Below are positions 26,257 to 35,869 of a DNA stretch of 64,000 bases, piece by piece. The stretch comes from Psychrobacillus sp. OK032 (GTDB lineage: Bacteria > Bacillota > Bacilli > Bacillales_A > Planococcaceae), in assembly GCF_900111345.1 (NCBI RefSeq), contig NZ_FOGY01000010.1, forward strand, positions 124,001-188,000. Reading direction: 5' to 3'. Made by a program: the position numbers and the translations under genes. How positions within the stretch are numbered: position 1 is the stretch's first letter; each line of letters begins with the position of its first letter. The notes below the pieces were generated by a model. It ran no database searches. It was given only the letters and a program-made list of their open reading frames with translations, and was not told the DNA's origin.

Positions 26257-26343
26257 TTTCAAAGGATTCAGTCCGTTAGTTATGAATAAAAAAGCAATGA
26301 CATATGGTTAAATGAATGACTAAAGCGGAGACGAGGGATTTCT

Positions 26344-27603
26344 ATATTCATTTATGTAGTTAAAACGGGCGATTCTTTATTTTCCATTGCAAACAAATAC
26401 AAAATTTCATTGGATAGTATACGTATCTTTAATGGTCTAACAACGGACAGATTGGTGGCAGGACAGGATTTAATTATCCCGACAAATATGTATACGGTGC
26501 AACCTGGAGATTCTCTCTATTCTATTTCCCAAATGAGTCTCATTTCAATTGAAAAAATACGCCTCTTTAATGGCTTACACTCGGATGTATTAATGGTTGG
26601 CATGAGCCTTTATTTGCCACCAAGAACGAAATATAGCGCTGAAAACTTTAGCTATTTAACGCCATCGACACCTGAAAGAAATACTAGGCTCGTGCAGAGT
26701 TTTGCACCTATTAATACTTTTTTAGGTATTTTTGAATATCATGTTTTAGAAGACGGAAGTTTAAGTACATTGGACGATCAGCAAATTATTCAAACAGCAA
26801 GAGAGAATAGTGTAGCTCCTCTTGCCGTTATTACGAATCTGACTTCTACTGGTTTTGACCCCGAATTAACGCAGCAAGTATTAGGTTCACCCGAAATAAG
26901 AAATCGCGTTATCAACAATATATACCTGTTAGTTAAGAACAAGAACTACGCAGGAGTAAATATTGACTTTGAGCAAGTACCAGAGGAGCTAAGAGATCTA
27001 TATACTGGCTTTTTGCATGCATTAAGAGCCATATTAAAGCCAGAGGGATATTATACGTCTGTTGCAGTTCCGCCTAAGACGAGTGATAATATTCCCTGGT
27101 TAAGGGGGTATGATTACGGCGGGATTGGTGCATCTGTAGATTTTGTCTTTCTGATGGCTTATGACTTTCACGAAGCAAGTAGTCCTCCTGGGCCTGTAGC
27201 TCCTATAACTGAAGTAAGAAAAACAATTGAGTATGCACTTCACCATATGAATAGAAATAAAATAATTCTCGGTGTTCCCCGCTATGGATACGATTGGACA
27301 ATGGATAATGGAAATGCGGTAAGTGCTAGGGCAGTTTCTGTAGCTGAAGCAGTTGAAAATGCAATGACGTATCAAGTGCCAATCTCCTATTCTACCGAGT
27401 ATCAACAGCCCTTTTATCAATATTGGGATTCAAATGGCCAAAGACATATCGTTTGGTATGAGGATTCCAGAGCTCGTGCAGAAAAGCTAGAACTAGTCGT
27501 GGAGTATCGTTTAAAAGGAGCTGGAGCTTGGCAATTGGGATTACTATTTGTCCAGTCCGCTGTCTTGGTTGAAGAGTTTTTCAACACGAAGAAAGTATTG
27601 TAG
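26344..27603 (+). CDS. LysM-GH18 spore cortex hydrolase, SleL/YaaH type, with unusual start
   Basis: Two N-terminal LysM domains (first YVVKTGDSLFSIANKY, second YTVQPGDSLYSISQMS) precede a glycosyl hydrolase 18 domain with catalytic GVNIDFEQVPEEL. This is the layout of SleL/YaaH N-acetylglucosaminidases that degrade spore cortex during germination, so the host forms endospores. The expected start is after ribosome site GACGAGGG, but the codon 6 nt later is ATA (26344), not ATG. The first usable standard start, a TTG at 26410, has no ribosome site and would remove most of LysM 1. It may use ATA or be poorly translated. About 419 residues from ATA. Confidence 0.8.
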   Translation: MFIYVVKTGDSLFSIANKYKISLDSIRIFNGLTTDRLVAGQDLIIPTNMYTVQPGDSLYSISQMSLISIEKIRLFNGLHSDVLMVGMSLYLPPRTKYSAENFSYLTPSTPERNTRLVQSFAPINTFLGIFEYHVLEDGSLSTLDDQQIIQTARENSVAPLAVITNLTSTGFDPELTQQVLGSPEIRNRVINNIYLLVKNKNYAGVNIDFEQVPEELRDLYTGFLHALRAILKPEGYYTSVAVPPKTSDNIPWLRGYDYGGIGASVDFVFLMAYDFHEASSPPGPVAPITEVRKTIEYALHHMNRNKIILGVPRYGYDWTMDNGNAVSARAVSVAEAVENAMTYQVPISYSTEYQQPFYQYWDSNGQRHIVWYEDSRARAEKLELVVEYRLKGAGAWQLGLLFVQSAVLVEEFFNTKKVL

Positions 27604-27679
27604 TAGAAAGGAAGACAAGGTCCTGCCATTTAAAGTGGGATCTCCTTTTGCTTAAAGAACCTATACGAGGGGGAACGTA

Positions 27680-28861
27680 GTGAAAAAAACGTGGCTACTA
27701 GGGTTTGGTTTTTTTAGCATCAGTTTAGGTTGGGCATTATACAATGGATTTGTCCCATATTTTCTGAATGATTATCTTTCAAGTACCGCCCTAATTGGCT
27801 TTCTAATGACAATTGATAATTATTTCGCCCTTTTTTTGCAACCTTATATTGGGAACCGTAGTGATCGTACGGATACCCGATTTGGACGCCGCATGCCTTA
27901 TTTACTTATCGGTATTCCTTTTGCCGCAATATTCTACGGGCTTATCCCTTTTCATACAAGTTTGCTTACGTTAATCCTTTTTATGGTTTGCATGAATTTA
28001 TCCATGGCTATTTTCCGATCACCTACAATTGCATTAATGCCTGATATAACACCAGAAGAAAAACGTACAAAAGCAAACGGTATTATTAACTTCATGGGTG
28101 GTTGCGGTGGTATTTTAGCGTTTAGTGTTGGCTCTTACCTTTTTGGTATTAAAGAATCTTTACCATTTTTAGCAGTATCCGCTACATTAATAGTAGCGTT
28201 ATTTGTCGTTTTTAAAAATATTCGCGAAAAAGAGGACACTATTCCTTTCATTGAACAAACGAAACCAAAAATAAATTACAGAGCAGAACTAAATAAACCA
28301 ACTATTTTTCTTCTAGCCGCAATCTTTTTTTGGTTTATGGCTATACAAGGAATGGAAGCATTGTTTACATTATATGGAGTAAATGAGCTTGGGTTATCCA
28401 AAAGTGCATCTGCATTTTCTTTAGCTTTTTTTTCTTTAAGTTTTGTTCTTTCAGCTATTCCAAGTGGTATCTTGGGTGCAAAGTTTGGAAAGAAGAAGAT
28501 GATCTTATTTGGCATAGTCGGGTTATTTTTCGTTTTCTTTTTATTGAACTGGGTCGAATCAGTCTTCTCGTTACGAAGTCTCCTTTTAGTAGGTGGCGTA
28601 TTTTGGGCATGCATTAATATCAATTCTTACCCTTATATTGTTTCCCTTGGAGATGAACATAGTTTCGGAACACGAACGGGCTTATATTATTTCGTTTCCT
28701 CGTTAGCAGCCATCATTTCACCACCGACTTTAGGATTACTAATTGATGTATTTGGCTTTGGTGTTTTATTTAATGCAACAGCTGGTAGTATGGTCTTTGC
28801 ATTAATCTGCATGTTAAGAGTCAGAAACGTTCCCAATCAGAAGTCAACGATAACCACATAA
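27680..28861 (+). CDS. MFS transporter, SLC45-like sugar carrier type
   Basis: Twelve-helix major facilitator protein of 393 residues starting with a GTG behind GAGGGGG. The loop after helix 2 reads GNRSDRTDTRFGRRMPYL, typical of the sugar-proton SLC45-like/maltose carrier group; the second half has GAKFGKKKMILFG. It probably moves a sugar or similar solute by proton symport. It stands alone between the spore hydrolase gene and a convergent symporter gene, so the substrate is not indicated. Confidence 0.82.
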   Translation: MKKTWLLGFGFFSISLGWALYNGFVPYFLNDYLSSTALIGFLMTIDNYFALFLQPYIGNRSDRTDTRFGRRMPYLLIGIPFAAIFYGLIPFHTSLLTLILFMVCMNLSMAIFRSPTIALMPDITPEEKRTKANGIINFMGGCGGILAFSVGSYLFGIKESLPFLAVSATLIVALFVVFKNIREKEDTIPFIEQTKPKINYRAELNKPTIFLLAAIFFWFMAIQGMEALFTLYGVNELGLSKSASAFSLAFFSLSFVLSAIPSGILGAKFGKKKMILFGIVGLFFVFFLLNWVESVFSLRSLLLVGGVFWACININSYPYIVSLGDEHSFGTRTGLYYFVSSLAAIISPPTLGLLIDVFGFGVLFNATAGSMVFALICMLRVRNVPNQKSTITT

Positions 28862-28896
28862 CAAAACCGACCTCCAAATGGATAGCCGGTTTTTGT
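28862..28896. terminator. Bidirectional terminator between convergent transporter genes
   Basis: AAAACCG-CCTCC and GGA-CGGTTTTT form an imperfect stem with A and T runs on both sides, serving the MFS gene and the convergent symporter gene. Confidence 0.65.
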
Positions 28897-28912
28897 TCAC
28901 GCTTTTATAGGT

Positions 28913-30187
28913 TTATGCTAGCTTCTCCATAGAAGCAACATACTTTTCTTCTTTTTCTTTATCAAATCTACCTTCCCATTTAGCCATAACAACGGTTGCT
29001 AATGCGTTTCCTACTACATTTACAACGGTACGTGCCATATCTAATAGTCGGTCGATCCCTGCGATAAACGCTAGTCCTTCTAAAGGAATACCTACTGTTC
29101 CTAACGTAGCTAGTAATACAACGAATGATACGCCCGGTACACCAGCGATTCCTTTTGAAGTAACCATTAATACAAGCACTAATGTAATTTGCTGTGTAAT
29201 ACTTAGTTCAATGCCATACATTTGTGCGATAAAAATCGCGGCAAGCGCTTGATATAAAGTAGAACCATCCAGATTAAAGGAATATCCAGTTGGAACAACA
29301 AATGCTACAATATCTTTTGGAGAACCAAATTTCTCCATTTTCTCCATCACTTTTGGCAATACTGTTTCCGAACTAGAAGTCGAATATGCAAGAAGTAACT
29401 CGTCCTTTAATACTTTCATAAGATGGAAAATATTCACTCCAACTAGTTTTGCAATTCCACCTAGTACAACAAGGATGAAGAAAATCATCGTCGCATATAC
29501 TAATATCATTAATTTACCGAGTGGCAGTAAGGATTCCAACCCAAATTTAGAGACGGTTACCCCTATTAAAGCGAACACACCAAATGGCGCAAATTTCATA
29601 ATGAAGTTTGTCACCCAGAACATTGCGTCTGCCGTTCCTTGGAAGAAGGCAAGAACTGGCTTTCCTCTCTCCCCAATTGCTGCGATACCTAAACCAAATA
29701 GAACTGAAAAGAAAATAATGGCAAGCATATCGGCCTCTACCATGGCCTGCACAATATTACTTGGAACAATTCCTACAATAATATCCATGATTCCGTTATC
29801 TTGTACTTGTTCCGTCGTTTGAACGTATGAATCAATATCACCTTTAGTAAGTGACGACATATCTATACCTTCACCTGGTTTGAAAATATTCGCTGCTAGT
29901 AGACCAACAATAATCGCAATTGTTGTCACAACTTCAAAATATATTAATGTTTTCCCGCCAAGTTTACCTAGTTTCTTTATATCTCCTGTTCCCGCTACAC
30001 CTAAAATTAGTGTAGAAACAATGATTGGAACAACAATCATTTTAATCATATTAATAAAAATCGTACCAATAGGCTGCAAGTAAGTTTCTACAGCAGGGTT
30101 ACCAAAAAAGATAGCACCTACAATGATACCTAGTATAAGCCCGACTAGAATTTGATAAGCTAATGTAAATTTGAATTTTTTCTTCAT
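28913..30187 (-). CDS. Dicarboxylate/amino acid:cation symporter (GltP/DctA family)
   Basis: DAACS-family membrane protein, 424 residues. Family motifs are clear: SSSETVLPKVMEKME near residue 270 (serine-rich reentrant loop), GYSFNLDGSTLYQ near residue 300 and DRLLDMARTVVNVVGNA near residue 380. It imports glutamate, aspartate or C4-dicarboxylates with protons or sodium. The ATG follows AAGGGGGG. Directly upstream and on the same strand is the GlnKL-like two-component pair, a likely controller, although B. subtilis GlnKL controls a different type of glutamine carrier. Confidence 0.92.
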   Translation of the reverse strand: MKKKFKFTLAYQILVGLILGIIVGAIFFGNPAVETYLQPIGTIFINMIKMIVVPIIVSTLILGVAGTGDIKKLGKLGGKTLIYFEVVTTIAIIVGLLAANIFKPGEGIDMSSLTKGDIDSYVQTTEQVQDNGIMDIIVGIVPSNIVQAMVEADMLAIIFFSVLFGLGIAAIGERGKPVLAFFQGTADAMFWVTNFIMKFAPFGVFALIGVTVSKFGLESLLPLGKLMILVYATMIFFILVVLGGIAKLVGVNIFHLMKVLKDELLLAYSTSSSETVLPKVMEKMEKFGSPKDIVAFVVPTGYSFNLDGSTLYQALAAIFIAQMYGIELSITQQITLVLVLMVTSKGIAGVPGVSFVVLLATLGTVGIPLEGLAFIAGIDRLLDMARTVVNVVGNALATVVMAKWEGRFDKEKEEKYVASMEKLA

Positions 30188-30315
30188 ACGTAAGTCCCCC
30201 CTTAATTCTGTGAAAACGCTTTCCTACTTTAAGAGTAAGCTTAAGAAAAATTTTATGGGTAACTTACACAATCCGACATAATCCGACAAATATATTTATT
30301 AATTATTTCACAAAG

Positions 30316-31218
30316 TTATCTATTAGTTTGAATATGGTTGTATTTTTCTTGCACTTCTAAATATAGAACCTGAAGAAACTTTTTATTATTTACTTTCATT
30401 TTAGCTAAGCTTTTCTTTCCTTCTTGCATCTGAATCATTTGACTTCTTATTTCTTGGAAATCAAAATAACGAGGTGCATAATGTTCAAACTCTGGATTTG
30501 TGTAATCGATTGCACCTAAAGAAGCTATGTTATTCATCGCACTTAGTATTGTTCGACGTAAGCGTTGCTCCATTGCTTTGCATTCCTTTTGAATATTGGA
30601 TGAGGGAATTCCTGATTTTGTCGCAATGGATTCGTATAATTCTTTTAACGGTGGCAATTGGATCATTGAATCATTTTGATCGAAAAGAAACTCCATTATT
30701 GCAACGATATCATCACTTCCTACTTCCCCGATGATGCCCATATCACTTAAGATTGAATAGATGATTTCTTTCACACTTTGTTTTTTATCTACTGGTCTAG
30801 ATGGTGTAATATTAGCCAGAGACTCTTTAATCGCCAGTAGCGAATCTTGTAATCGAAACTGTTCTGCAGTTTTTCTCAAAATGCTTTGAACTTCAATTCG
30901 ATTAATCGGCTTATGTATAAAATATTCTACACCTATTTCATAAGCTTGACCGACCATTTCTTTATTAATGATTTGTGAAATCATGATAAATTGCCCTTGA
31001 TATCCCTTTTTCCTTAACTGTTCTATCGTTTCAATCCCGTCTAATTCGGGCATTAAAAAATCGATTAGCACAACATCTGGGTGCATTGTAGTGATTGGTG
31101 AAAGGGAACTGATACCACTATCCGCATCACCAATTACTAAACCAAGATCCCCTTCAGTTATTATCTTTTTTAGCATTTTTCTGCTTGCTGTATCATCATC
31201 CACAATAAAATAACGCAG
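30316..31218 (-). CDS. glnL: GlnL-like response regulator
   Basis: N-terminal receiver domain with the acidic pocket VDDDTAS, phospho-acceptor Asp in VLIDFLMPELDGI near residue 57 and the conserved Lys in IHKPIN. The C-terminal half is the YcbB-type domain of GlnL (RLRRTILSAMNNIASLG, PRYFDFQEIRSQM), thought to bind DNA. A GTG at 31203 would cut off the first strand of the receiver. An in-frame CTG at 31218 restores the family start LRYFIVDDD and is the upstream limit, because a stop codon lies just before it. It follows the kinase gene by 10 nt. Probably senses glutamine or a related amino acid through GlnK. Confidence 0.82.
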   Translation of the reverse strand: MRYFIVDDDTASRKMLKKIITEGDLGLVIGDADSGISSLSPITTMHPDVVLIDFLMPELDGIETIEQLRKKGYQGQFIMISQIINKEMVGQAYEIGVEYFIHKPINRIEVQSILRKTAEQFRLQDSLLAIKESLANITPSRPVDKKQSVKEIIYSILSDMGIIGEVGSDDIVAIMEFLFDQNDSMIQLPPLKELYESIATKSGIPSSNIQKECKAMEQRLRRTILSAMNNIASLGAIDYTNPEFEHYAPRYFDFQEIRSQMIQMQEGKKSLAKMKVNNKKFLQVLYLEVQEKYNHIQTNR

Positions 31219-31228
31219 GTTCTTTCAC

Positions 31229-32470
31229 TCACTTTCTTAGATTGTTCGTCGGAATTTGGATTTTAAAAACAGTTCCTTTTTTCAGCGCTTCAACTTGGAT
31301 TTTACCAGACAGCGTTTGTATAATTTCTTGAACATGCGATAGGCCTATCCCAGTTGCAGCAACTCCTTTGTCGTTATACTTAGTCGTATATCCAGGTTCA
31401 AAAATGATTGGTATATCTTCTTCTAGGATTCCTTTTCCTGAATCTTTTATTAAAAAACAAGTATAACTAGATTCCTCATACATAGTTATATGTACTTCTC
31501 CTTTATACATAATCGCTTCTACAGAATTGGCAACAATATTATTTAATAAAGCAAGTAATGGAACTTGTTGATCTGTTTCAAAATCGGAGGGCGCCGAAAC
31601 AGAAAAGTGAATATGTTTCATTAATAACTGGCTATATTTTTCATTTGCATGGATAACGAGTTGAAGCACTTCAGACACGTGTAAAGGGTTATCTTTCTTC
31701 CCTTCCGTCATGTTCTTCAACCCTGCTAAAATTCGTTGGGAATCTTTTTTCACTTCATGGATCTCTTGTGTGATATGTAATGCTTGTACACTTAATACAT
31801 GCATATCATGTTGCTTTAATTTTTGATATAAATCATGACTAGAAGCAGTAATCTGTTCAATATGATTCATCGATTTTTGCAAATAAAGCGTTTCTGCATA
31901 TAATTCGGAGTTCACGCCAAGCATTTCCTCCATCCGTTTCTTTTGCTCTGTCATAGCGATGGAACTATACAACCCAACAACAAAATAGCTACGAAGTACT
32001 GCAACTCCTAATAATAATGCCCAGTCCCCAAAACCTAAATTTCCCTCATGCATAAACCAGTTTCGTACAAGATGCTCTGTGCCATTGGCGATAAATTCAA
32101 ACCCAACCCCGAGGGCTCCTAAAAGAAAGGGATTAGCTTTATATTTTTCTACATTTATCAATCGTAATCCTAATGCAAATAAAAAATAAAATAAAAAAGC
32201 TGGCGCATGATTGCCAAGACTTAACCAGAAGGAATCTCCATTGAATAATACATCTCTTATTATTCGAGCAATCACAACGAAGAGTCCTGTTATGAATCCA
32301 GTAAAAAGAAGGGAAGCAGGTGGTCTGATAAGGATAAGTAGAAAGAATGTTATACTCCCTAGACCAAAACGAAAATCTTCTCCGCTAAAAGGAATAACCT
32401 TAAACTCACTAGTCAATACAGTTAACAGGACAATCAAGACCATTGCAAGCTTACTATTTCGTAAAATCAT
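31229..32470 (-). CDS. glnK: GlnK-like membrane sensor histidine kinase
   Basis: 413 residues with about six N-terminal membrane helices, then a coiled region and a C-terminal histidine kinase ATPase domain: N box NNIVANSVEAI, G1 box FLIKDSGKGI and G2 GVAATGIGLSHV. The phospho-acceptor region SSHDLYQKLKQHDMHVLSVQ resembles the SHDFRNHL-type motif of citrate/glutamine kinases. AGGAG is 6 nt before the ATG. The membrane part resembles B. subtilis GlnK (YcbA). It forms a pair with the next gene, followed by a DAACS symporter. Confidence 0.87.
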   Translation of the reverse strand: MILRNSKLAMVLIVLLTVLTSEFKVIPFSGEDFRFGLGSITFFLLILIRPPASLLFTGFITGLFVVIARIIRDVLFNGDSFWLSLGNHAPAFLFYFLFALGLRLINVEKYKANPFLLGALGVGFEFIANGTEHLVRNWFMHEGNLGFGDWALLLGVAVLRSYFVVGLYSSIAMTEQKKRMEEMLGVNSELYAETLYLQKSMNHIEQITASSHDLYQKLKQHDMHVLSVQALHITQEIHEVKKDSQRILAGLKNMTEGKKDNPLHVSEVLQLVIHANEKYSQLLMKHIHFSVSAPSDFETDQQVPLLALLNNIVANSVEAIMYKGEVHITMYEESSYTCFLIKDSGKGILEEDIPIIFEPGYTTKYNDKGVAATGIGLSHVQEIIQTLSGKIQVEALKKGTVFKIQIPTNNLRK

Positions 32471-32603
32471 GAAACTCTCCTAGAAAGGCATATTTAATAA
32501 TCTGAGTATAACATCGAACAATAGAGAAGATAAGAAAAGCGCAGGAGGAAGGGGCTGATTCTGGACAACTTCCTGGTTAAAAAGTAGATGCTTTTTATCT
32601 TTT

Positions 32604-32640
32604 AAAAAAGACGAAACATTAAATTACATGCTTCGCCTTT
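32604..32640 (-). terminator. Terminator of the yjdM gene
   Basis: On the minus strand, GGCGAAGCAT and ATGTTTCGTC form an imperfect stem followed by TTTTTT. Confidence 0.65.
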
Positions 32641-32650
32641 TCGCTATTTT

Positions 32651-32989
32651 TTATGCTTTTTTAACAAATTCAGATTTTAACTTCATAGCACCAAAACCAT
32701 CGATTTTACAATCAATATTATGATCGCCATCGACTAAGCGAATACTTTTAACTTTTGTACCTATTTTTAAAGTAGATGAGCTACCTTTTACTTTCAGGTC
32801 TTTAATGACAGTCACAGAATCACCATCATTCAAGATATTCCCGTTCGCATCTCTCACAATTTGGGTATCTTCGTTTTCTTCTGCTCCGCCTGCAGTCCAT
32901 TCATGTGCACACTCCGGACAAATCAAAAGATTTCCGTCTTCATATGTATATGCTGAATTACATTTTGGACAGTTAGGTAAGTTAGCCAT
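32651..32989 (-). CDS. yjdM: YjdM/PhnA-family zinc-ribbon protein
   Basis: Small protein of 112 residues. The N-terminal zinc ribbon has two Cys pairs (CPKCNSAY and CPECAHEW) and the C-terminal PhnA domain runs from [20 protein letters not shown]. Once named for alkylphosphonate use, the family has no firmly known role in Gram-positives. AGGAGG lies 10 nt before the ATG at 32989; an in-frame ATG 21 nt upstream lacks spacing. It is a single gene with its own terminator and no phosphonate genes nearby. Confidence 0.9.
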   Translation of the reverse strand: MANLPNCPKCNSAYTYEDGNLLICPECAHEWTAGGAEENEDTQIVRDANGNILNDGDSVTVIKDLKVKGSSSTLKIGTKVKSIRLVDGDHNIDCKIDGFGAMKLKSEFVKKA

Positions 32990-33072
32990 ACTTTCATATC
33001 CTCCTTTCAAAAACAGTTCGTATTATGCCTATATACTACCATGTCTAGTTATTTTGACAACTGCTTAACAAG

Positions 33073-33113
33073 AAAAAAAGAATCACCTATCCAAAAATGG
33101 ATAAGCAATTCCT
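33073..33113 (-). terminator. Terminator of mqo
   Basis: On the minus strand, GGAATTGCTTATCC pairs with GGATAGGTGATTC, followed by TTTTTTT. Confidence 0.82.
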
Positions 33114-33133
33114 TTTTGCGTATAGCACTTTCA

Positions 33134-34672
33134 TTATACTCTTTCTAATTCTTGCATCTCTTCCCCAGAAGAATTAACTTCGTTCGGTAAGTCTTCGCTT
33201 AAACCAAGCGTCTTCGCAGTTGAAGCATGAACTTCGCGGAAAAGCTCTGGGTTTTCCACTAGAGATACTCCGTAAGAAGGAATCATTTCTTTAATTTTCG
33301 GTTCCCATTCTTTTACATGTTGTGGGAAACATTTATTGATTATTTGAAGCATAACGTGAACAGCAGTAGACGCACCTGGAGAAGCGCCAAGTAATGCAGC
33401 AACTGAACCATCAGCCCCTGTAACAACTTCCGTACCAAATTGAAGCGTACCTTTACCGCCTGCTTCGGTATCTTTAATCACTTGTACACGTTGTCCTGCT
33501 ACTACGATATCCCAATCTTCGCTTTTGGCGTTTGGAACAAATTCTCGTAATTCTTCGATACGTTGTTCTTTTGATAACATCAATTGTTGGATTAAGTATT
33601 TTGTTAATCCCATGTTTTTTGCTCCTGCCGATAACATAGTTAATACATTATTCGGCTTTACAGAACCTATTAAATCCATATTGGAACCGGTTTTCAAGAA
33701 TTTTGGCGAGAAGCCAGCGAACGGTCCAAACAGTAATGATTTTTTATTGTCAATGTATCGAGTATCAAGATGTGGTACCGACATTGGAGGTGCACCAACT
33801 GCAGCTTTACCATAAACTTTTGCATGGTGTTGCTCTACAATCTCTTGATTGTTACATACAAGGAATAGCCCACTTACCGGGAATCCACCAACTTGTTTAC
33901 TTTCAGGTATACCTGTTTTTTGCAGTAAAGGTAGGCTTCCACCTCCACCACCTATAAAGACGAATTTTGCATTAATATACTCGAGTTTACCGCTATCGCT
34001 TTGTACTTTCACTTCCCATAAGCCGTCAGACGTACGTTTAAGATCATTCACTTGATGATTGTATCTTATATCAACGTTTTTACTCGCTAAGTGGTCAATT
34101 AACATACGCGTTAAAGCACCGAAGTTCACATCAGTTCCCGAATCAATTTTTGTTGCCGCTATAGGTTTATCTAAAGTTCGATCTTTTAACATTAGCGGAA
34201 TCCATTCCATCAGTTTTTCCGGATCATCCGAAAACTCCATTCCTTCAAATAAGGGATTATCTGAAAGCGCTTCAAATCGATTTTTCAAAAATTGTACATT
34301 TTTTTCCCCATGTACATAGCTTATATGTGGCAATGGCATAATAAAGTCTTGTGGATTACGAATCAGATCGCTTTCTACAAGGTAAGACCAAAATTGTCTA
34401 GAAAGTTGGAACTGTTCATTAATTTTTATTGCTTTGCTAATATCTACCGATCCATCTGGTTTTTCAGTCGTGTAGTTTAGCTCGCATAGTGCAGAATGGC
34501 CTGTCCCTGCATTATTCCACTCATTGGAGCTTTCTTCCCCTGGTTTATCCAATTTTTCGAATACTGTAATTTTCCAGTCTGGTGCTAGTTCTTTCAGCAG
34601 TGTTCCCAAAGTTGCACTCATGACCCCGGCACCAATTAAGATAACATCTGTTTTTGTTTGTCCGTTACTCAT
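33134..34672 (-). CDS. mqo: Malate:quinone oxidoreductase
   Basis: FAD-dependent peripheral membrane enzyme that oxidises malate to oxaloacetate and passes electrons to menaquinone. About 512 residues from the ATG at 34672, the normal family length. The FAD-binding motif [14 protein letters not shown] is near the N-terminus, and the family segment [18 protein letters not shown] follows near residue 50. The later [20 protein letters not shown] is also diagnostic. The start is placed about 10 nt after AAGGA; a longer frame to 34765 has no support. Single gene with a terminator. Confidence 0.95.
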   Translation of the reverse strand: MSNGQTKTDVILIGAGVMSATLGTLLKELAPDWKITVFEKLDKPGEESSNEWNNAGTGHSALCELNYTTEKPDGSVDISKAIKINEQFQLSRQFWSYLVESDLIRNPQDFIMPLPHISYVHGEKNVQFLKNRFEALSDNPLFEGMEFSDDPEKLMEWIPLMLKDRTLDKPIAATKIDSGTDVNFGALTRMLIDHLASKNVDIRYNHQVNDLKRTSDGLWEVKVQSDSGKLEYINAKFVFIGGGGGSLPLLQKTGIPESKQVGGFPVSGLFLVCNNQEIVEQHHAKVYGKAAVGAPPMSVPHLDTRYIDNKKSLLFGPFAGFSPKFLKTGSNMDLIGSVKPNNVLTMLSAGAKNMGLTKYLIQQLMLSKEQRIEELREFVPNAKSEDWDIVVAGQRVQVIKDTEAGGKGTLQFGTEVVTGADGSVAALLGASPGASTAVHVMLQIINKCFPQHVKEWEPKIKEMIPSYGVSLVENPELFREVHASTAKTLGLSEDLPNEVNSSGEEMQELERV

Positions 34673-34962
34673 TTTTACCATATCCTTATATGTTAAGTTT
34701 TGCAGAAAGGATGTAAACGCTCCTTCTTTGGCGCCGCAATAAGACAAGACGCAACCTGGGAACACATCTTTTCTATATCAATATCCTTATATTAGTGTAT
34801 CACAGTTTTTTAAAGATTAAAACATCTCTATCCCAATCTATGTCGTATATTGTAGTTTTAAGTCATGGAATATAAGAGAGATTCTGGGCGAAATTCCAGG
34901 GTAGTTTCAACTTGCTTTTCATTAATTGAACTATCTCATCAAACCTTATACTTTCACAACTA

Positions 34963-35857
34963 TTATAAATAGTATTCATAGCAAACAACCGCTTCTACTT
35001 GTTGGAAGCCTTCTTGAATGTATAATGCTTTTGCATGCTCATTTTCTCCATTAACTGAAAGAATTGCTCTTTTATACGACTTGTCCTTTGCAAAACGAAG
35101 CGAGGCCCGCAGGTAGCATTCTTCCTAGTCCCTGCCCTTGATATTCCGGTAAAATAGCAAGAGGTCCAATACTCATAATCGGTTCTCCTTCGTATTCATC
35201 CGCTTCACCTCTTACGATACCAACAGGTTTTTCCCCATGAAACAGGATCATCATACCGCCTTCTATGTAACTCTTCTCCTCTATCATCTTCGTAACCATT
35301 TCTGATGAAATTGGTGTTTCACTTCCTTTAAGATTAGCAAATCCTGCATTTCTAACCTCACACCAGATTCCTTCGTCTTTACCCGGTCTAAAGGGTCTAA
35401 TGACATAATTCTTAGGAAAGCTAATATCAGCGATTTCCAAGTCCTCTCTTACAAGCACAAAGGAATATCTCTCCACTGTAAAATGCAGGCTCTTAATAGA
35501 AGTTATTAAATCTTTATTCGTCAAGGGAATAAAAATAAAGACTCTATCAATCCCTTCAGTATGCTTAAGAATTGCTTTTAGCAGGATTTCATAGCAATTA
35601 CTATTCTGTAGCTTTGCATGAAAAATTCTAAAACGTGCTCTTCTTCCTTTTCTTAAGTAATCATCCATTACGAGTGATGCTACTGCAATGGTGTCCCCAC
35701 CTTCATCGGTAATTATATAAGTAGGATTATCAGCACTCAGCTCAAAATTTATTAAATCTTCATCGTATAAGAACGAATCATCTATCTCATATCTATATTT
35801 CTTACAGTAAGCGACAAAATCCGCCAAATTTTCAAGTGTTAATAATTCAAGTTTCAT
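34963..35857 (-). pseudogene. GNAT-family acetyltransferase with a frameshift
   Basis: The first 250 or so residues form a two-part GNAT-like protein, ending in the acetyl-CoA motif LPEYQGQGLGRML. At about 35112 the frame changes: the main frame stops after a short nonsense tail at 35072. The next frame continues exactly where the domain should, with RASLRFAKDKSYKRAILSVN, ALYIQEGFQQVEAVVCYEYY and a stop at 34963. One extra C in CTACCTGCGG explains it. It is either a recent mutation or a base-call error. Natural substrate unknown. Same strand as the LysR gene, 12 nt apart. Confidence 0.85.
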
Positions 35858-35869
35858 ATGATTTTCCCC

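Larger units (their letters stand above)
25723..26337. other. Intergenic region with gene debris, no confident gene
   Basis: The gap holds a 33-codon frame at 25732-25833 without a ribosome binding site and a perfect hairpin AGCTCCTGAA / TTTCAGGAGCT at 25834-25861 with no T tail. It also holds a family C repeat fragment at 26104-26140 and a terminator at 26218-26256 with no gene in front. Together these look like the remains of one or more lost genes. Confidence 0.45.
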
